Position numbers and translations under genes: made by a program. Shown here one piece after another: positions 43,804 through 53,188 of a stretch of 64,000 nt of DNA. This DNA is from Flavobacterium terrisoli. GTDB taxonomy: Bacteria; Bacteroidota; Bacteroidia; Flavobacteriales; Flavobacteriaceae. The DNA is taken from positions 186,001 through 250,000 of the forward strand of contig NZ_JARGNA010000004.1 of the NCBI RefSeq assembly GCF_030167905.1, in the 5' to 3' direction. The number at the start of each line of letters is the position of its first letter. The stretch's first letter is position 1. The notes beneath the pieces are model-generated. The model was given only the letters and a program-made list of their open reading frames with translations, was not told the DNA's origin and searched no databases.

Positions 43804-45897
43804 TCATTTCTGCAGTTTATGATTTTTCAATAAATAAGCAGAAGTTTGGTAATATGCAATGGCTTCATTGATCAAATCTTCGCGCAGATGCGTCATTGGT
43901 ATTTCATCATAATGCGACTGAAACTCTTCTTTAACATTGGGTTTGGCTCTGGAAATCAATTGAAATTGCTTAACTTCCTTAACCGGAGAAAGAATGGTCA
44001 ATATATTATTCTTAATCATTCCTAAATCCTGATAAGTAGCCACAAAAGCTCTTGGACGATAGGTAGGTTTGAAAACATCCTGTCCGTAAAATTTACTTTC
44101 ATAATTAAAATTGAGCAACCCAAATACCGTTGGCATCAGGTCGATTTGGGACATCAAGGTATTGACGTGTTTAGGCTGAATAAATCCGGGAGAGTAAACC
44201 AACGCCGGGATTCTGTATTTGTCCAAAGGCAACTCTGTTTTCCCGGAACTCGAAGCACAATGATCGGCTACAATCACAAAAACGGTATTCTTAAACCAAG
44301 ATTGATTTTGGGCTATTTTGAAGAATTGTTTCAATGCATAATCGGTGTATTTCACACCACCATTTCTTGATTTTGCCGTGCCCGAAATGTCTATTTTGCC
44401 CTCAGGAAAAGTAAAAGGCCTGTGGTTGCTTACCGTCATGATATGATTAAAAAATGGTCTGTTTTGCTGAGATTCCTGGTTCATTTCCTTGATGGCTTTG
44501 TTGTACATGTCTTCATCACAAACGCCCCAAATATTGGCAAAAGTGATTTCATTTGGCTCAAATGTCTTTTTATCAATAACCTGATAACCATTGCCTCCAA
44601 AAAAATCACCCATATTGTCAAAATAGGCATCACCGCCATACAGGTATTTTACGGCATAACCCTTTTGTTTGAAGATATTCCCTGTAGAAAATTTGTTTTT
44701 ATTGTCTCTGCGCTTTACAACACTCTCTGCTGCACTTGGAGGCAAACACAAAGTCACCGCTTCCAGTCCCCGAACCGTTCTGTTGCCCACAGCGTATAAA
44801 TTGGTGAACTGTAAACTTTGTTGGGCCAATGAATCGAGGAAAGGCGTAATGTGTTTTTCATTGCCATATTCTGTCATAAACTCTTCGCTCAAACTTTCCA
44901 CCGTAATCAAAACCACATTCTTGTGGAGTTCAGCAGCATTTGATTTAATTGTCCTTAAAGTACTTTGACCACTAATTCCCGGTATTTCCTTTTGTAAAAG
45001 TGAAAAAGTTTCGGCTGTAGGTATGGTTTTATAGAATTTATCAAATTCCAATTCGTTATTCATAAACGCCAAATAGAACTTATATATACCGCTGGCTTGC
45101 AACTCATTGGTATAAACATTAGCGCTGTTTTCCTGTTTGGACAAAAGCGGAATGGCAAACAAAGAAACAGCAAACAAAGCAACATAAATTCCGAAACCTT
45201 TCATTTTATTCTTAAACAAAGGCAAATCATTAAGGAAAGGTTTTGATTGCTTTACAATGACATACGTTATAAAAGCAGTTATGAGCCCAACACCTATAAG
45301 TAAAGGAATTACAGGGTAAGATTCCATGATATTGCCGATAACAGTATTGGTATAAACCAGATAATCAACGGCTATGAAATTGTAGCGAACGCCAAACTCG
45401 TTCCAAAAGAAAAACTCACTAATGGCATTCTGAACGATAACCAAAACGAAAATGAATACCGCCATGGAAAAAAGGACCAATCTTATGGTTTTGCGATGCT
45501 TTGGCAAGAAAAGCATCAATCCAAAAAAGATAGTTTTGACCGCAATAAAACTGATTCCGACTTCCGGTAACGAACCGCCATATTCATTAAGTATCGTATT
45601 AAAAAATGAAACATAAATCAGCAATGAAATCAATCCAACAAAAATGACTAATCCCCAAGGTTTCTGGTATTTGACATTGGACAAAAACAATAAATAAAGC
45701 CACAAAAAAGCACTACCAACAATGAATACAAACAAATCAGAAGCAGAACCCAATACAAATATTTTAATGATTTCGAGGACATGAAAACAGGATTGTGTGA
45801 TAGGATGGAAGAGTAATACAACCCTCAGGATGATATTGACAATAAGAAACAGAAAAAGCAGATTAAGGAATGGAGAGTGTTTTTTGAAATAGCTCAT
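43804..45897 (-). CDS. LTA synthase family membrane sulfatase-fold protein
   Basis: A 697-residue protein with five N-terminal membrane helices (within about 1-225) and an extracytoplasmic alkaline-phosphatase/sulfatase domain (about 305-640). Metal and catalytic residues are visible in VESLSEEF (Glu), NRTVRGLEA (Thr nucleophile) and IVADHCASS (Asp-His). Homologues transfer phosphoglycerol or phosphoethanolamine; Gram-negative members often modify glycans or lipids. The actual acceptor is unknown. It is divergent from the response regulator at 46040. Confidence 0.88.
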   Translation of the reverse strand: MSYFKKHSPFLNLLFLFLIVNIILRVVLLFHPITQSCFHVLEIIKIFVLGSASDLFVFIVGSAFLWLYLLFLSNVKYQKPWGLVIFVGLISLLIYVSFFNTILNEYGGSLPEVGISFIAVKTIFFGLMLFLPKHRKTIRLVLFSMAVFIFVLVIVQNAISEFFFWNEFGVRYNFIAVDYLVYTNTVIGNIMESYPVIPLLIGVGLITAFITYVIVKQSKPFLNDLPLFKNKMKGFGIYVALFAVSLFAIPLLSKQENSANVYTNELQASGIYKFYLAFMNNELEFDKFYKTIPTAETFSLLQKEIPGISGQSTLRTIKSNAAELHKNVVLITVESLSEEFMTEYGNEKHITPFLDSLAQQSLQFTNLYAVGNRTVRGLEAVTLCLPPSAAESVVKRRDNKNKFSTGNIFKQKGYAVKYLYGGDAYFDNMGDFFGGNGYQVIDKKTFEPNEITFANIWGVCDEDMYNKAIKEMNQESQQNRPFFNHIMTVSNHRPFTFPEGKIDISGTAKSRNGGVKYTDYALKQFFKIAQNQSWFKNTVFVIVADHCASSSGKTELPLDKYRIPALVYSPGFIQPKHVNTLMSQIDLMPTVFGLLNFNYESKFYGQDVFKPTYRPRAFVATYQDLGMIKNNILTILSPVKEVKQFQLISRAKPNVKEEFQSHYDEIPMTHLREDLINEAIAYYQTSAYLLKNHKLQK

Positions 45898-46039
45898 ATA
45901 AATGTGACTAATGGTTAACTGATGTTACTGTAACCGTTTAGAACTCAAATACCCTAAATTAATTTTGACTTAAAAACAAAACCTCGCTCGCATTAAAAAC
46001 ATAAAAAGTACTACTTTAGCACAACAAACCCAATGACTC

Positions 46040-46708
46040 ATGAAACACATCCTAATAGTCGAAGATGAAGACGGAATCGTCCTGTTCTTAAAACAAGGCT
46101 TAGAAGAAGAAGGTTATCAGGTTTCGTCAGCCAACAATGGAAAATCCGGTCTCGAACTTTTTCAAAGCGAAAAGTTTGATTTGGTTCTATTGGATTGGAT
46201 GATGCCAAAAATGACCGGGCTTGAAATCTGCAAAGCCATCAGACAGCAAAATACCAAGATTCCCATTATATTCCTAACCGCCAAAGACACTGTTCAGGAA
46301 ACGGTTGAAGGATTAAAAGCTGGTGCTAATGATTACATAAAAAAGCCATTCAGTTTTGATGAACTGGTTGAACGCATCAAAGTACAATTGCGTGAACAAC
46401 CCGAAAATGAAATACTAACGCTTGGTCCGGTGGAAATCAACCTGCAAAAACATCAGGTGACTGTCGATAAAAAAGAAGTGTCACTAACCCAAAAAGAGTT
46501 TGATTTATTGCATTATTTGGTAAAAAACAAAGGAACTGTTTGTTCCCGAACCCAAATTATTCAGGACGTTTGGGATATTCATTTTGAATATGATACCGGT
46601 GTAATTGATGTTTTCATGAATGCTATACGCAAAAAACTAAACCTAAAAGTAGATGAAGATTATATCAAAACCATTCGTGGTGTTGGTTATATCGCTAATG
46701 ACGAATAA
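46040..46708 (+). CDS. OmpR/PhoB-family response regulator
   Basis: A 222-residue regulator: receiver domain with E9/D10/E10-type acidic pocket and phospho-acceptor D52 (LVLLDWMMPK), Lys in YIKKPFSFDEL; then a winged helix-turn-helix (about 125-220; LTQKEFDLLHYLVKNKG, VDVFMNAIRKKLN, IKTIRGVGYIA). It is followed after 2 bases by its sensor kinase. A short, imperfect promoter-like TACTTTAGC is upstream. Confidence 0.95.
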   Translation: MKHILIVEDEDGIVLFLKQGLEEEGYQVSSANNGKSGLELFQSEKFDLVLLDWMMPKMTGLEICKAIRQQNTKIPIIFLTAKDTVQETVEGLKAGANDYIKKPFSFDELVERIKVQLREQPENEILTLGPVEINLQKHQVTVDKKEVSLTQKEFDLLHYLVKNKGTVCSRTQIIQDVWDIHFEYDTGVIDVFMNAIRKKLNLKVDEDYIKTIRGVGYIANDE

Positions 46709-46710
46709 AA

Positions 46711-48093
46711 ATGCAACAGCTTTCCTTTAAAAACCGAATCGCCTCCAATTATATCATCACGACCGCATTATTGATTTTTGTGGTTTTCTTTGTGATTTAT
46801 TCCATCGTGCGATTTAGTGTCTATATCAGGGTGAATAACGAAATTAAAACCGAAGTTGCCAAGCATTTAAAAGAGATCGAGGTTATTGAAAACTGTGTTT
46901 TATTGGTTGAAGAAGAAGAATGGAAAACCAGCCAGTTTAACAAAATTGAAGTCAGCCCTGCTTTTATTCAGTTTGTTGATGAATTAGGTGCGCTGGTTGA
47001 AAAATCACCCAATCTGAAGAAAAAACAACTGACCTATAAACCCGATGCTCCGGTTAATGAACTGTTTGATACAAGATTGGACAATATTTCAGTCAGACAA
47101 ATCCAGGTTCCGCTGTATCAAGGCACCAAAATCATCGGCTATCTGATTGTGGCCATGTCATTGGAAGATTCAGCGATGGTATTACACAACCTGTTTGTCA
47201 TTCTTTTAGTAGCCTATCCAATCATCTTGATTGTATTGTTCCTTATCGCCCGATTTATTGCCGGTAGAAGCATCAAGCCGATTAGTTCCATTATTGAGAC
47301 TTCAAATGTAATCACCAAAGACAACCTGAAATCCAGAATTCCATTGCCACAAAACCGTGATGAGTTGTTTATTTTGTCACACACCATCAACAATTTACTG
47401 GATAGGGTTGAGAATGCCATTGAACGCGAAAAACAATTCACATCTGATGCATCACACGAACTCAGGACTCCATTAGCAGTTATTAAAGGAACTTTAGAAG
47501 TGTTAATTCGTAAACCCCGTAATCCTGAGGAATATAAAGAAAAAATAGACTTTTGTATTAGTGAGGTAAACCGCTTGAATCATTTGGTAGACGAACTGCT
47601 TTTGTTGGCTCGTTTTGAGAATCAAAAACAAACTTTAAAGATTGAACGGGTTTCTTTAAATGCCATTTTCCTTGATGTCATATCCCGAAATACAACCATC
47701 ATTGCAGAAAAGAAAATCAAGTGTATTGCCAATTTCTCTAAAGATTTCTACATCAACACTGATTCCTATTTACTTTGCATCATCGTCAATAACATCCTGA
47801 CCAATGCGGTAAAATATTCAAAACCAAATGACACGATTAATTTCGACATTTTAGAAAGCGAAAACGAATTGATTTGTTCTGTTTCCGATCACGGAATAGG
47901 CATTGCTGAAGAAGATTTGCAGAAAATATTCGACCAGTTTTATCGTTCTAAATCCAATGAACATCCCGAAATCAAAGGAACCGGACTAGGATTGTCTATT
48001 GTGAAAAGATTGTCTCTTTTGCTTCAAATCGATTTACAGATTGAAAGCAAAGAAAACGAAGGTACCAAAGTCATTTTAGGTTTTACTAAATAG
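46711..48093 (+). CDS. sensor histidine kinase, HAMP type
   Basis: A 460-residue kinase: first helix at about 15-34, a periplasmic domain of about 120 residues, second helix at about 158-182, HAMP (RSIKPISSIIETSNVI), HisKA with phospho-acceptor in FTSDASHELRTPL (about residue 247), and HATPase with N box IIVNNILTNAVKYS, G1 VSDHGIGI and G2 GTGLGLSIVKR. It is paired with the preceding regulator. The gene downstream (48165) is 71 bases away with its own promoter. Confidence 0.95.
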   Translation: MQQLSFKNRIASNYIITTALLIFVVFFVIYSIVRFSVYIRVNNEIKTEVAKHLKEIEVIENCVLLVEEEEWKTSQFNKIEVSPAFIQFVDELGALVEKSPNLKKKQLTYKPDAPVNELFDTRLDNISVRQIQVPLYQGTKIIGYLIVAMSLEDSAMVLHNLFVILLVAYPIILIVLFLIARFIAGRSIKPISSIIETSNVITKDNLKSRIPLPQNRDELFILSHTINNLLDRVENAIEREKQFTSDASHELRTPLAVIKGTLEVLIRKPRNPEEYKEKIDFCISEVNRLNHLVDELLLLARFENQKQTLKIERVSLNAIFLDVISRNTTIIAEKKIKCIANFSKDFYINTDSYLLCIIVNNILTNAVKYSKPNDTINFDILESENELICSVSDHGIGIAEEDLQKIFDQFYRSKSNEHPEIKGTGLGLSIVKRLSLLLQIDLQIESKENEGTKVILGFTK

Positions 48094-48136
48094 TTAATAA
48101 CTGATATTTATCATTTTCTGGGAAGTAAATTAGCAG

Positions 48137-48145
48137 TATTTTTGA
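48137..48145 (+). promoter_or_regulatory. -7 promoter element for the His-rich membrane protein
   Basis: TATTTTTGA fits TAnnTTTG and is 19 bases before the ATG at 48165. Confidence 0.55.
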
Positions 48146-48164
48146 CTAAACTAAACAACAAACT

Positions 48165-48662
48165 ATGAACGAAGCACACTTACACATGTTAGTCAACCAT
48201 TTTCCAATTATCGGGACGATTTTTGGATTGGGAATTTTAATTGCCGGTATTGTTTTTAAAAATAATGCAGTAAAGAATACAGCTTTTGTAGTGTTAATTG
48301 TTTCAGCTGTCTTTGGCTTTGCCGCAATGTCAACCGGTGAAGGCGCTGAAGAATTGGTGGAAGACATGCCAACTGTTGGCAAAAAAATCATTCACAACCA
48401 TGAAGAACTCGCCGAAAAATTCATTTTGGTGTTATACATCACTGGTGCTTTTGCTTTACTGTCTTTAATCGCAACCGTTAAAAAGCATTCTAAAGCCAAA
48501 TTATTCACCTGGATCACATTGCTGCTAACTATAGTTACCGTAGTTTTGGTAAAGGAAGTTGGTACTTCAGGCGGTGAAATTCGCCACACCGAAATCAGAG
48601 CCAATGCCAATAATTTGCAAACTGCAACTCCGGAAAACGGAGATGAACATGAAGAAGATTAG
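48165..48662 (+). CDS. four-helix membrane protein with conserved His motifs (DUF2231-like)
   Basis: A 165-residue membrane protein with four helices (about 12-30, 36-55, 84-102 and 110-127). The start MNEAHLHMLVNHFPI, the HNHEELAEKF segment before helix 3 and GGEIRHTE after helix 4 put several His near membrane faces, the pattern of DUF2231 proteins and of haem-binding four-helix proteins. The tail is acidic (ENGDEHEED). Haem binding is inferred only. It has its own promoter and terminator after a two-component pair. Confidence 0.7.
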   Translation: MNEAHLHMLVNHFPIIGTIFGLGILIAGIVFKNNAVKNTAFVVLIVSAVFGFAAMSTGEGAEELVEDMPTVGKKIIHNHEELAEKFILVLYITGAFALLSLIATVKKHSKAKLFTWITLLLTIVTVVLVKEVGTSGGEIRHTEIRANANNLQTATPENGDEHEED

Positions 48663-48685
48663 ACTCTTTAAACATTATAAAACAC

Positions 48686-48716
48686 AAACCTAATAGCCAA
48701 TTCTGTTAGGTTTTTT
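48686..48716 (+). terminator. intrinsic terminator
   Basis: AAACCTAA (48686-48693), 12-base loop, TTAGGTTT (48706-48713) and further T residues, 24 bases after the stop at 48662. Confidence 0.75.
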
Positions 48717-48777
48717 TATTTTAAAGCCATATAAATTGGAATATTTCAATAAAAAATGCGCAATACAGAATATCTAC

Positions 48778-48786
48778 TAATTTTGT
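48778..48786 (+). promoter_or_regulatory. -7 promoter element of the plus-strand amidoligase arm
   Basis: TAATTTTGT fits TAnnTTTG. The first gene starts 53 bases later. No clear -33 is present, so it may need an activator. Confidence 0.5.
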
Positions 48787-48821
48787 CAAAACGCTTTGCC
48801 ATCAAACGGCAATAAAGTATA

Positions 48822-48838
48822 TTTACGTTTTACGTAAA
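48822..48838 (+). promoter_or_regulatory. perfect inverted repeat abutting a start codon
   Basis: TTTACGT, loop TTT, ACGTAAA; the last base touches the ATG at 48839. It could be an operator downstream of the promoter or an RNA hairpin limiting ribosome access. Confidence 0.5.
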
Positions 48839-49993
48839 ATGAAATTAAGCATGCGCAGAGCGGAAGACAATGTAGCGGAAGATTTAGCAATCAAGAAAAT
48901 TATTGAACCCCAACTCAATATTATTTTAACTACTGACGAAGACGACGAAAGACCGGTTTATATCTCCGGAAACTTCAATAACTGGGAAACCCAAGACAAA
49001 AAATTTGAAATGGAACGTGTCGGACAAGGTTTGTATCACTACAAGTTTGCCCACGATTTTACTTATCCAGACGAGCTTTTATACAAATTCACCCGTGGAG
49101 ACTGGAGCGAAGTGGAAATTGACAAGTTCGGAAACAGAACTGAAAACAGAAGTTGCAAGCAGCACAATGGTGTTCGTAAGGAACATGTGGCCAAATGGCG
49201 CCACAATTGGTTGCCATTTAAATCAAAGTTTCTGCCCAAAGTACATCTGATTTCCGAAGAATTCGAAATCCCGCAATTGAACAAAACCCGTAGGGTTTGG
49301 GCATTATTACCGCACGATTACGATAAATCCACTGAGACGTATCCCGTGTTGTATTTACAGGATGCCCAGAATCTGTTCAATGAGAAAGCCAAATATGGCA
49401 ACTGGGAAATCGATAAGAAGTTGGCTGTAATGGCCGAATACAAGATTGGCAAAATCATCATCGTCGCTGTTGAACATGCCGAAAAGGAAAGAATCAAGGA
49501 ATACAATGTGGGCAATACGGTTTTGGGTGCCGGAGAAGGCAAGAAGTACATTCGTTTTGTAACCGAAACGCTGAAACCTTTTGTTGATAATAACTTCAGA
49601 ACCAAGCCTGAACGTGAATACACCGGAATTGGCGGTAGTTCAATGGGAGGATTGGTCAGCATTTTTTCGGGGATTATGTATCCTGAAATCTTTGGCAAAC
49701 TGATGATTTTCTCGCCATCGCTTTGGGTTGTGCCAAAGATTAAATTGTCCTTCCTCGATATGGATGAACCGCAGGACACCAGAATTTATCTGTATGCCGG
49801 AGGCGATGAAAGTGCCACTATGATTGACCATGTCAAGAATTTCAAAAAACGATTACTAAAAAAAGAGGGCTTTGCCGATAAAATGAAAGTGCGTTTGAGC
49901 ATCAATATGGAAGGCAAACACAACGAAAGATACTGGAGTGATGAATTCCCAAAAGCGATTGAATGGATTTATTTCAGTAATAAAGAAGATTAA
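48839..49993 (+). CDS. esterase (Esterase D/Fes-type) with N-terminal carbohydrate-binding-like domain
   Basis: A 384-residue cytoplasmic protein without signal peptide. The N-terminal about 115 residues form an early-set Ig-like domain of the AMPK/CBM48 kind (VYISGNFNNWETQD, GLYHYKF, DELLYKFTRGDW). The C-terminal alpha/beta hydrolase of the esterase D/enterochelin esterase class has YPVLYLQDAQNLF, nucleophile S268 in GGSSMGG, and His in GKHNERYW. Such enzymes cleave esters of peptides or siderophores. First of four genes spaced by exactly 3 bases. In an amidoligase setting it may release or trim the product; inference. Confidence 0.88.
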   Translation: MKLSMRRAEDNVAEDLAIKKIIEPQLNIILTTDEDDERPVYISGNFNNWETQDKKFEMERVGQGLYHYKFAHDFTYPDELLYKFTRGDWSEVEIDKFGNRTENRSCKQHNGVRKEHVAKWRHNWLPFKSKFLPKVHLISEEFEIPQLNKTRRVWALLPHDYDKSTETYPVLYLQDAQNLFNEKAKYGNWEIDKKLAVMAEYKIGKIIIVAVEHAEKERIKEYNVGNTVLGAGEGKKYIRFVTETLKPFVDNNFRTKPEREYTGIGGSSMGGLVSIFSGIMYPEIFGKLMIFSPSLWVVPKIKLSFLDMDEPQDTRIYLYAGGDESATMIDHVKNFKKRLLKKEGFADKMKVRLSINMEGKHNERYWSDEFPKAIEWIYFSNKED

Positions 49994-49996
49994 ACT

Positions 49997-51418
49997 ATGA
50001 AGACAAAACATATAAAAACCTTAGACGGATTCACAGGAGCAATTCTGATTCCGGTTTATGAAACCAATGCCAAAAGCATCGTGCCGATAGAATACCATGG
50101 CGTTTCTGTTGCTGCAAAAGTATTTTACGGAAAGAAAGACACACATTATTTGGTGGAGAAATACGACTGCACACATATTTTTATTGGGCTTGGAAAAGAA
50201 CTTGATTATAAATCGATTAAAACCATTTTCAGGAGAATTTCGGCCAAGCAGAAAGAAGTTTTCGGCTCAAATGTTGCCTTAGTATTTCCTGATAAATTCA
50301 ACGTAAATGAGGTGGAAGCAGCTGTTTCCGGATTGGTTTTGGGCACCTATGATTTAGGCCATTACAAAAAAGGCGAAGCACATCCTTTTACCAATGATAA
50401 TTTTGAATTGCAATACATTTCAAAAAACGAGGTTGAGGAAGCTATCAATAAAGGCATTAAAATTGCCAATGCCCAACTCGAAACATTCAACCTCGTTGAT
50501 TTACCACCAAATAAAGTCAACCCTAAATACTTAGCCCATTGGGCAACTGAAACCGGTAAAAAATATGGTTTTGACGTAACGGTTTTTGGTAAAGAAAAAT
50601 CAAAAGAACTCGGATTGCATTCGTTTCTTGCTGTGGGTCAGGGCAGTGCCAATGAACCACAATTCATTATCATGGAATACAGACCGGCAAAAGCCAAAAA
50701 ACATATCGGTTTGGTTGGGAAAGGAATCACTTTTGATACCGGTGGCTTGAATATCAAAACAGCGGGAATGGTACAGATGAAATGTGACATGGCCGGAGCC
50801 GGAGCGGTTTTGGGAACCATGCAATTGGTTGCCGATTTGCAACTGCCTTATCGTGTAACAGCGATTGTTCCTGCGTGTGAAAACGCCGTAGACGCACATT
50901 CCTTTATGCCAAGTGATGTCATTCAGAGTTATGCCGGACATTCAATTGAAATCATTGATACAGACGCAGAAGGCCGATTGATATTGGTTGATGGTTTGTC
51001 TTATCTGATTAAGAATTACAAGCCCGAAACCGTAATTGATTTGGCCACATTAACCGGAAGCGTTGTTGGTACGCTAGGCTACGAATGTGCCGGATTGTTT
51101 ACCAATAACGCTGAATTGTCCAAAAAACTACAGGAATCAGGTGATGCAATAGGAGAGAGACTGTGGCAGTTGCCACTTTGGGATGCTTACAAGCCGGATA
51201 TCGACAGTGAAATTGCCGATGTCAAGAACTATTCAGGGAAACCGGTTGCCGGAGCGATTTCGGCAGCGAAGTTTTTAGAATATTTTACCGAAGAGCACAA
51301 AGCCTGGGCGCATTTGGATATAGCCGGTGTAGCTTTTGGCGATGACGAATTCGCCAAGACCAAACATGCCACGGCTTATGGCGTACATTTAATTACTAAA
51401 TTTATTGAAAATCTATAG
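49997..51418 (+). CDS. M17 leucyl aminopeptidase family protein
   Basis: A 473-residue di-metal aminopeptidase. C-terminal catalytic domain: metal and active residues in VGKGITFDTGGLNIK (Lys and Asp), MKCDMAGAGAV (Asp) and the family signature DTDAEGRLIL (Asp/Glu/Arg), where the usual first Asn is Asp. The N-terminal domain (about 1-165) is the M17 hexamer domain. It would remove N-terminal residues from peptides in the cytoplasm. It starts 3 bases after the esterase and 3 bases before the ATP-grasp gene, so it probably works on the same metabolite. Confidence 0.93.
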   Translation: MKTKHIKTLDGFTGAILIPVYETNAKSIVPIEYHGVSVAAKVFYGKKDTHYLVEKYDCTHIFIGLGKELDYKSIKTIFRRISAKQKEVFGSNVALVFPDKFNVNEVEAAVSGLVLGTYDLGHYKKGEAHPFTNDNFELQYISKNEVEEAINKGIKIANAQLETFNLVDLPPNKVNPKYLAHWATETGKKYGFDVTVFGKEKSKELGLHSFLAVGQGSANEPQFIIMEYRPAKAKKHIGLVGKGITFDTGGLNIKTAGMVQMKCDMAGAGAVLGTMQLVADLQLPYRVTAIVPACENAVDAHSFMPSDVIQSYAGHSIEIIDTDAEGRLILVDGLSYLIKNYKPETVIDLATLTGSVVGTLGYECAGLFTNNAELSKKLQESGDAIGERLWQLPLWDAYKPDIDSEIADVKNYSGKPVAGAISAAKFLEYFTEEHKAWAHLDIAGVAFGDDEFAKTKHATAYGVHLITKFIENL

Positions 51419-51421
51419 CGT

Positions 51422-52639
51422 ATGGAAAGTCCAATCAAGAATTTCATCTGTATTTCTAATTATTTTAAAGGGAATGATTTCCTGATTAATTTAAAAAAGC
51501 AGGGCAATAAAGTCTACTTAATCACTTCCGAAAAACTGCGCGACAAACCGTGGGCTTTTGATTATATTGACGAAATTCATTTTATGCCCGGACAGGATAT
51601 TGATTGGAACCTGGAAGATTTATTGGCTGGGGTTGCCGGTTTGATGCGCGAAAGAAAGATTGATGGTATTGTCGCTTTAGATGATTTTGATGTTGAAAAA
51701 GCAGCCTATTTGCGTGAGAATCTTAGAATCTCCGGGATGGGACAAACCACTGGAAGATATTTCCGCGATAAGTTGGCCATGAGAATGCGGGCACAAGCGG
51801 CTGGCATTCCAATTCCGGCATTCAGCCCATTGTTTAATGACGAAGAAATCAATCAATATGCAGATACTGTTTCGCCGCCATGGGTTTTAAAACCGCGTTC
51901 GGAAGCTTCAGCTTCGGGGATTATGAAAGTACATTCCAAAGAAGAACTTTGGCAAAAAATCCATGAACTGGGTGACAATCGCATCAAATATTTGGTCGAA
52001 CAATTCAAACCCGGAGCAGTCTATCATTGTGATGGATTGAATTGGCACGGCAAAACTTTGTTTTCCATTACCTCACAATATTTGGCCACACCAATGGAAA
52101 TCTCCCAGGGCGGCGGTATCTTCAGAAGCGCCAACATACCTTATGATTCCAAAGATGACAAAGAAATTAAAGCCCAAAATGAACAGGTTTTAAAAGCCTT
52201 TGGTATGCAGCATGGCGCCAATCATACTGAGTTTATCAAATGCAATGATGATGGCAAGATCTACTTTTTAGAAACGGCTTCGCGTGTTGGCGGTGCGCAT
52301 TTGGCCGAAATGGTCGAAGCGGCTTGTGGTGTGAACCTTTGGGCAGAATGGGCAAAAATAGAAAATGCTTTGGTCAAAGAAAAAGAATATAAACTTCCGG
52401 CAATCAAAAATGAATACGCTGGCATTGTCCTGACCTTATCTAAGTTTGAGCATCCCGATTTATCAGGATTCAGTGATGGAGAAGTTTGTTTCAGGGTGCC
52501 GTTGGAATACCACGCCGGATTGGTGGTAAAAAGCGATAGTCATGCCCGTGTGCGTGAACTGCTGGATGATTATGCCGAGCGATTAATCAGGGATTTTGCC
52601 ACTGTGGCGCAACAGGAAGCAGTTAAAAAATTGCATTAG
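51422..52639 (+). CDS. ATP-grasp domain carboxylate-amine/thiol ligase
   Basis: A 405-residue ATP-grasp enzyme that would activate a carboxylate as acyl-phosphate and join it to an amine. Pre-ATP-grasp domain at about 1-105; ATP-binding strand WVLKPRSEASASGIMKV (about 157-173), LVEQFKPGAVYHCDGL (about 193-208, with Glu for adenine/metal) and the Mg2+ motif FLETASRVGGAHLAEMVE (about 281-298). The closest family style is the ATP-grasp_4/BtrJ-carnosine synthase group. Part of the convergent cluster with a second ligase set on the opposite strand. Confidence 0.9.
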   Translation: MESPIKNFICISNYFKGNDFLINLKKQGNKVYLITSEKLRDKPWAFDYIDEIHFMPGQDIDWNLEDLLAGVAGLMRERKIDGIVALDDFDVEKAAYLRENLRISGMGQTTGRYFRDKLAMRMRAQAAGIPIPAFSPLFNDEEINQYADTVSPPWVLKPRSEASASGIMKVHSKEELWQKIHELGDNRIKYLVEQFKPGAVYHCDGLNWHGKTLFSITSQYLATPMEISQGGGIFRSANIPYDSKDDKEIKAQNEQVLKAFGMQHGANHTEFIKCNDDGKIYFLETASRVGGAHLAEMVEAACGVNLWAEWAKIENALVKEKEYKLPAIKNEYAGIVLTLSKFEHPDLSGFSDGEVCFRVPLEYHAGLVVKSDSHARVRELLDDYAERLIRDFATVAQQEAVKKLH

Positions 52640-52642
52640 ATT

Positions 52643-53188
52643 TTGACAAAAAACTACACCAAACTTAACTTTCACTCTCATACATTTTGTATTTGGAAAG
52701 AAGTGCCTTTTGCCGAAGTCGCAGCCATGAAAATCAGCTATACCAGTCAATCGGGTAGCCAATATATTTTCACTGCTGAAGGGTTGTACCGCATTTCCAA
52801 TCACTGGGGAAGAGTGGCCAATTGTCATTGGCGGTTGATTCCGATGACTGAATTTAAAAACCAAAATGTTACTGTGGCTTTTGCGCATTGGACCGATTTT
52901 TATTCGAATGATGATACTTCGAAATTATTTTTTGTCAAAGTCGATTGGGAAACAAATGAAGTGAATTTCTATCACAAACTCACCGCAGAAAACAATGAAA
53001 AAGTCGTGTTAAGAAATGCCAAAGAAACTGCTAAAATCATACGAACCATCAAAGAAGTCCTGACGCAGGAAGATTGGGCCAAGTATTTAAAATATGAGGA
53101 TTTTGAGGTGCTGCGAAGAGAAATTGTAAATGAATTAGTGAATTCCAACAAGACTTTTTTAGAAGTAAAAAAAGCTTATCTGGGTTAG
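52643..53188 (+). CDS. unknown conserved protein, TTG start
   Basis: A 181-residue soluble protein with no family I recognise. I use TTG at 52643 because the three junctions in this operon then all have exactly 3 bases between stop and start; the next ATG (52727) would remove 28 residues containing FHSHTFCIWKEVPF. Notable segments are YRISNHWGRVANCHWRL, VAFAHWTDFYSND and a helical C-terminal third. The WGRVANC(H)WR pattern has conserved aromatic/basic character and might bind a ligand. It ends overlapping the convergent gene by 4 bases. Confidence 0.72.
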   Translation: MTKNYTKLNFHSHTFCIWKEVPFAEVAAMKISYTSQSGSQYIFTAEGLYRISNHWGRVANCHWRLIPMTEFKNQNVTVAFAHWTDFYSNDDTSKLFFVKVDWETNEVNFYHKLTAENNEKVVLRNAKETAKIIRTIKEVLTQEDWAKYLKYEDFEVLRREIVNELVNSNKTFLEVKKAYLG

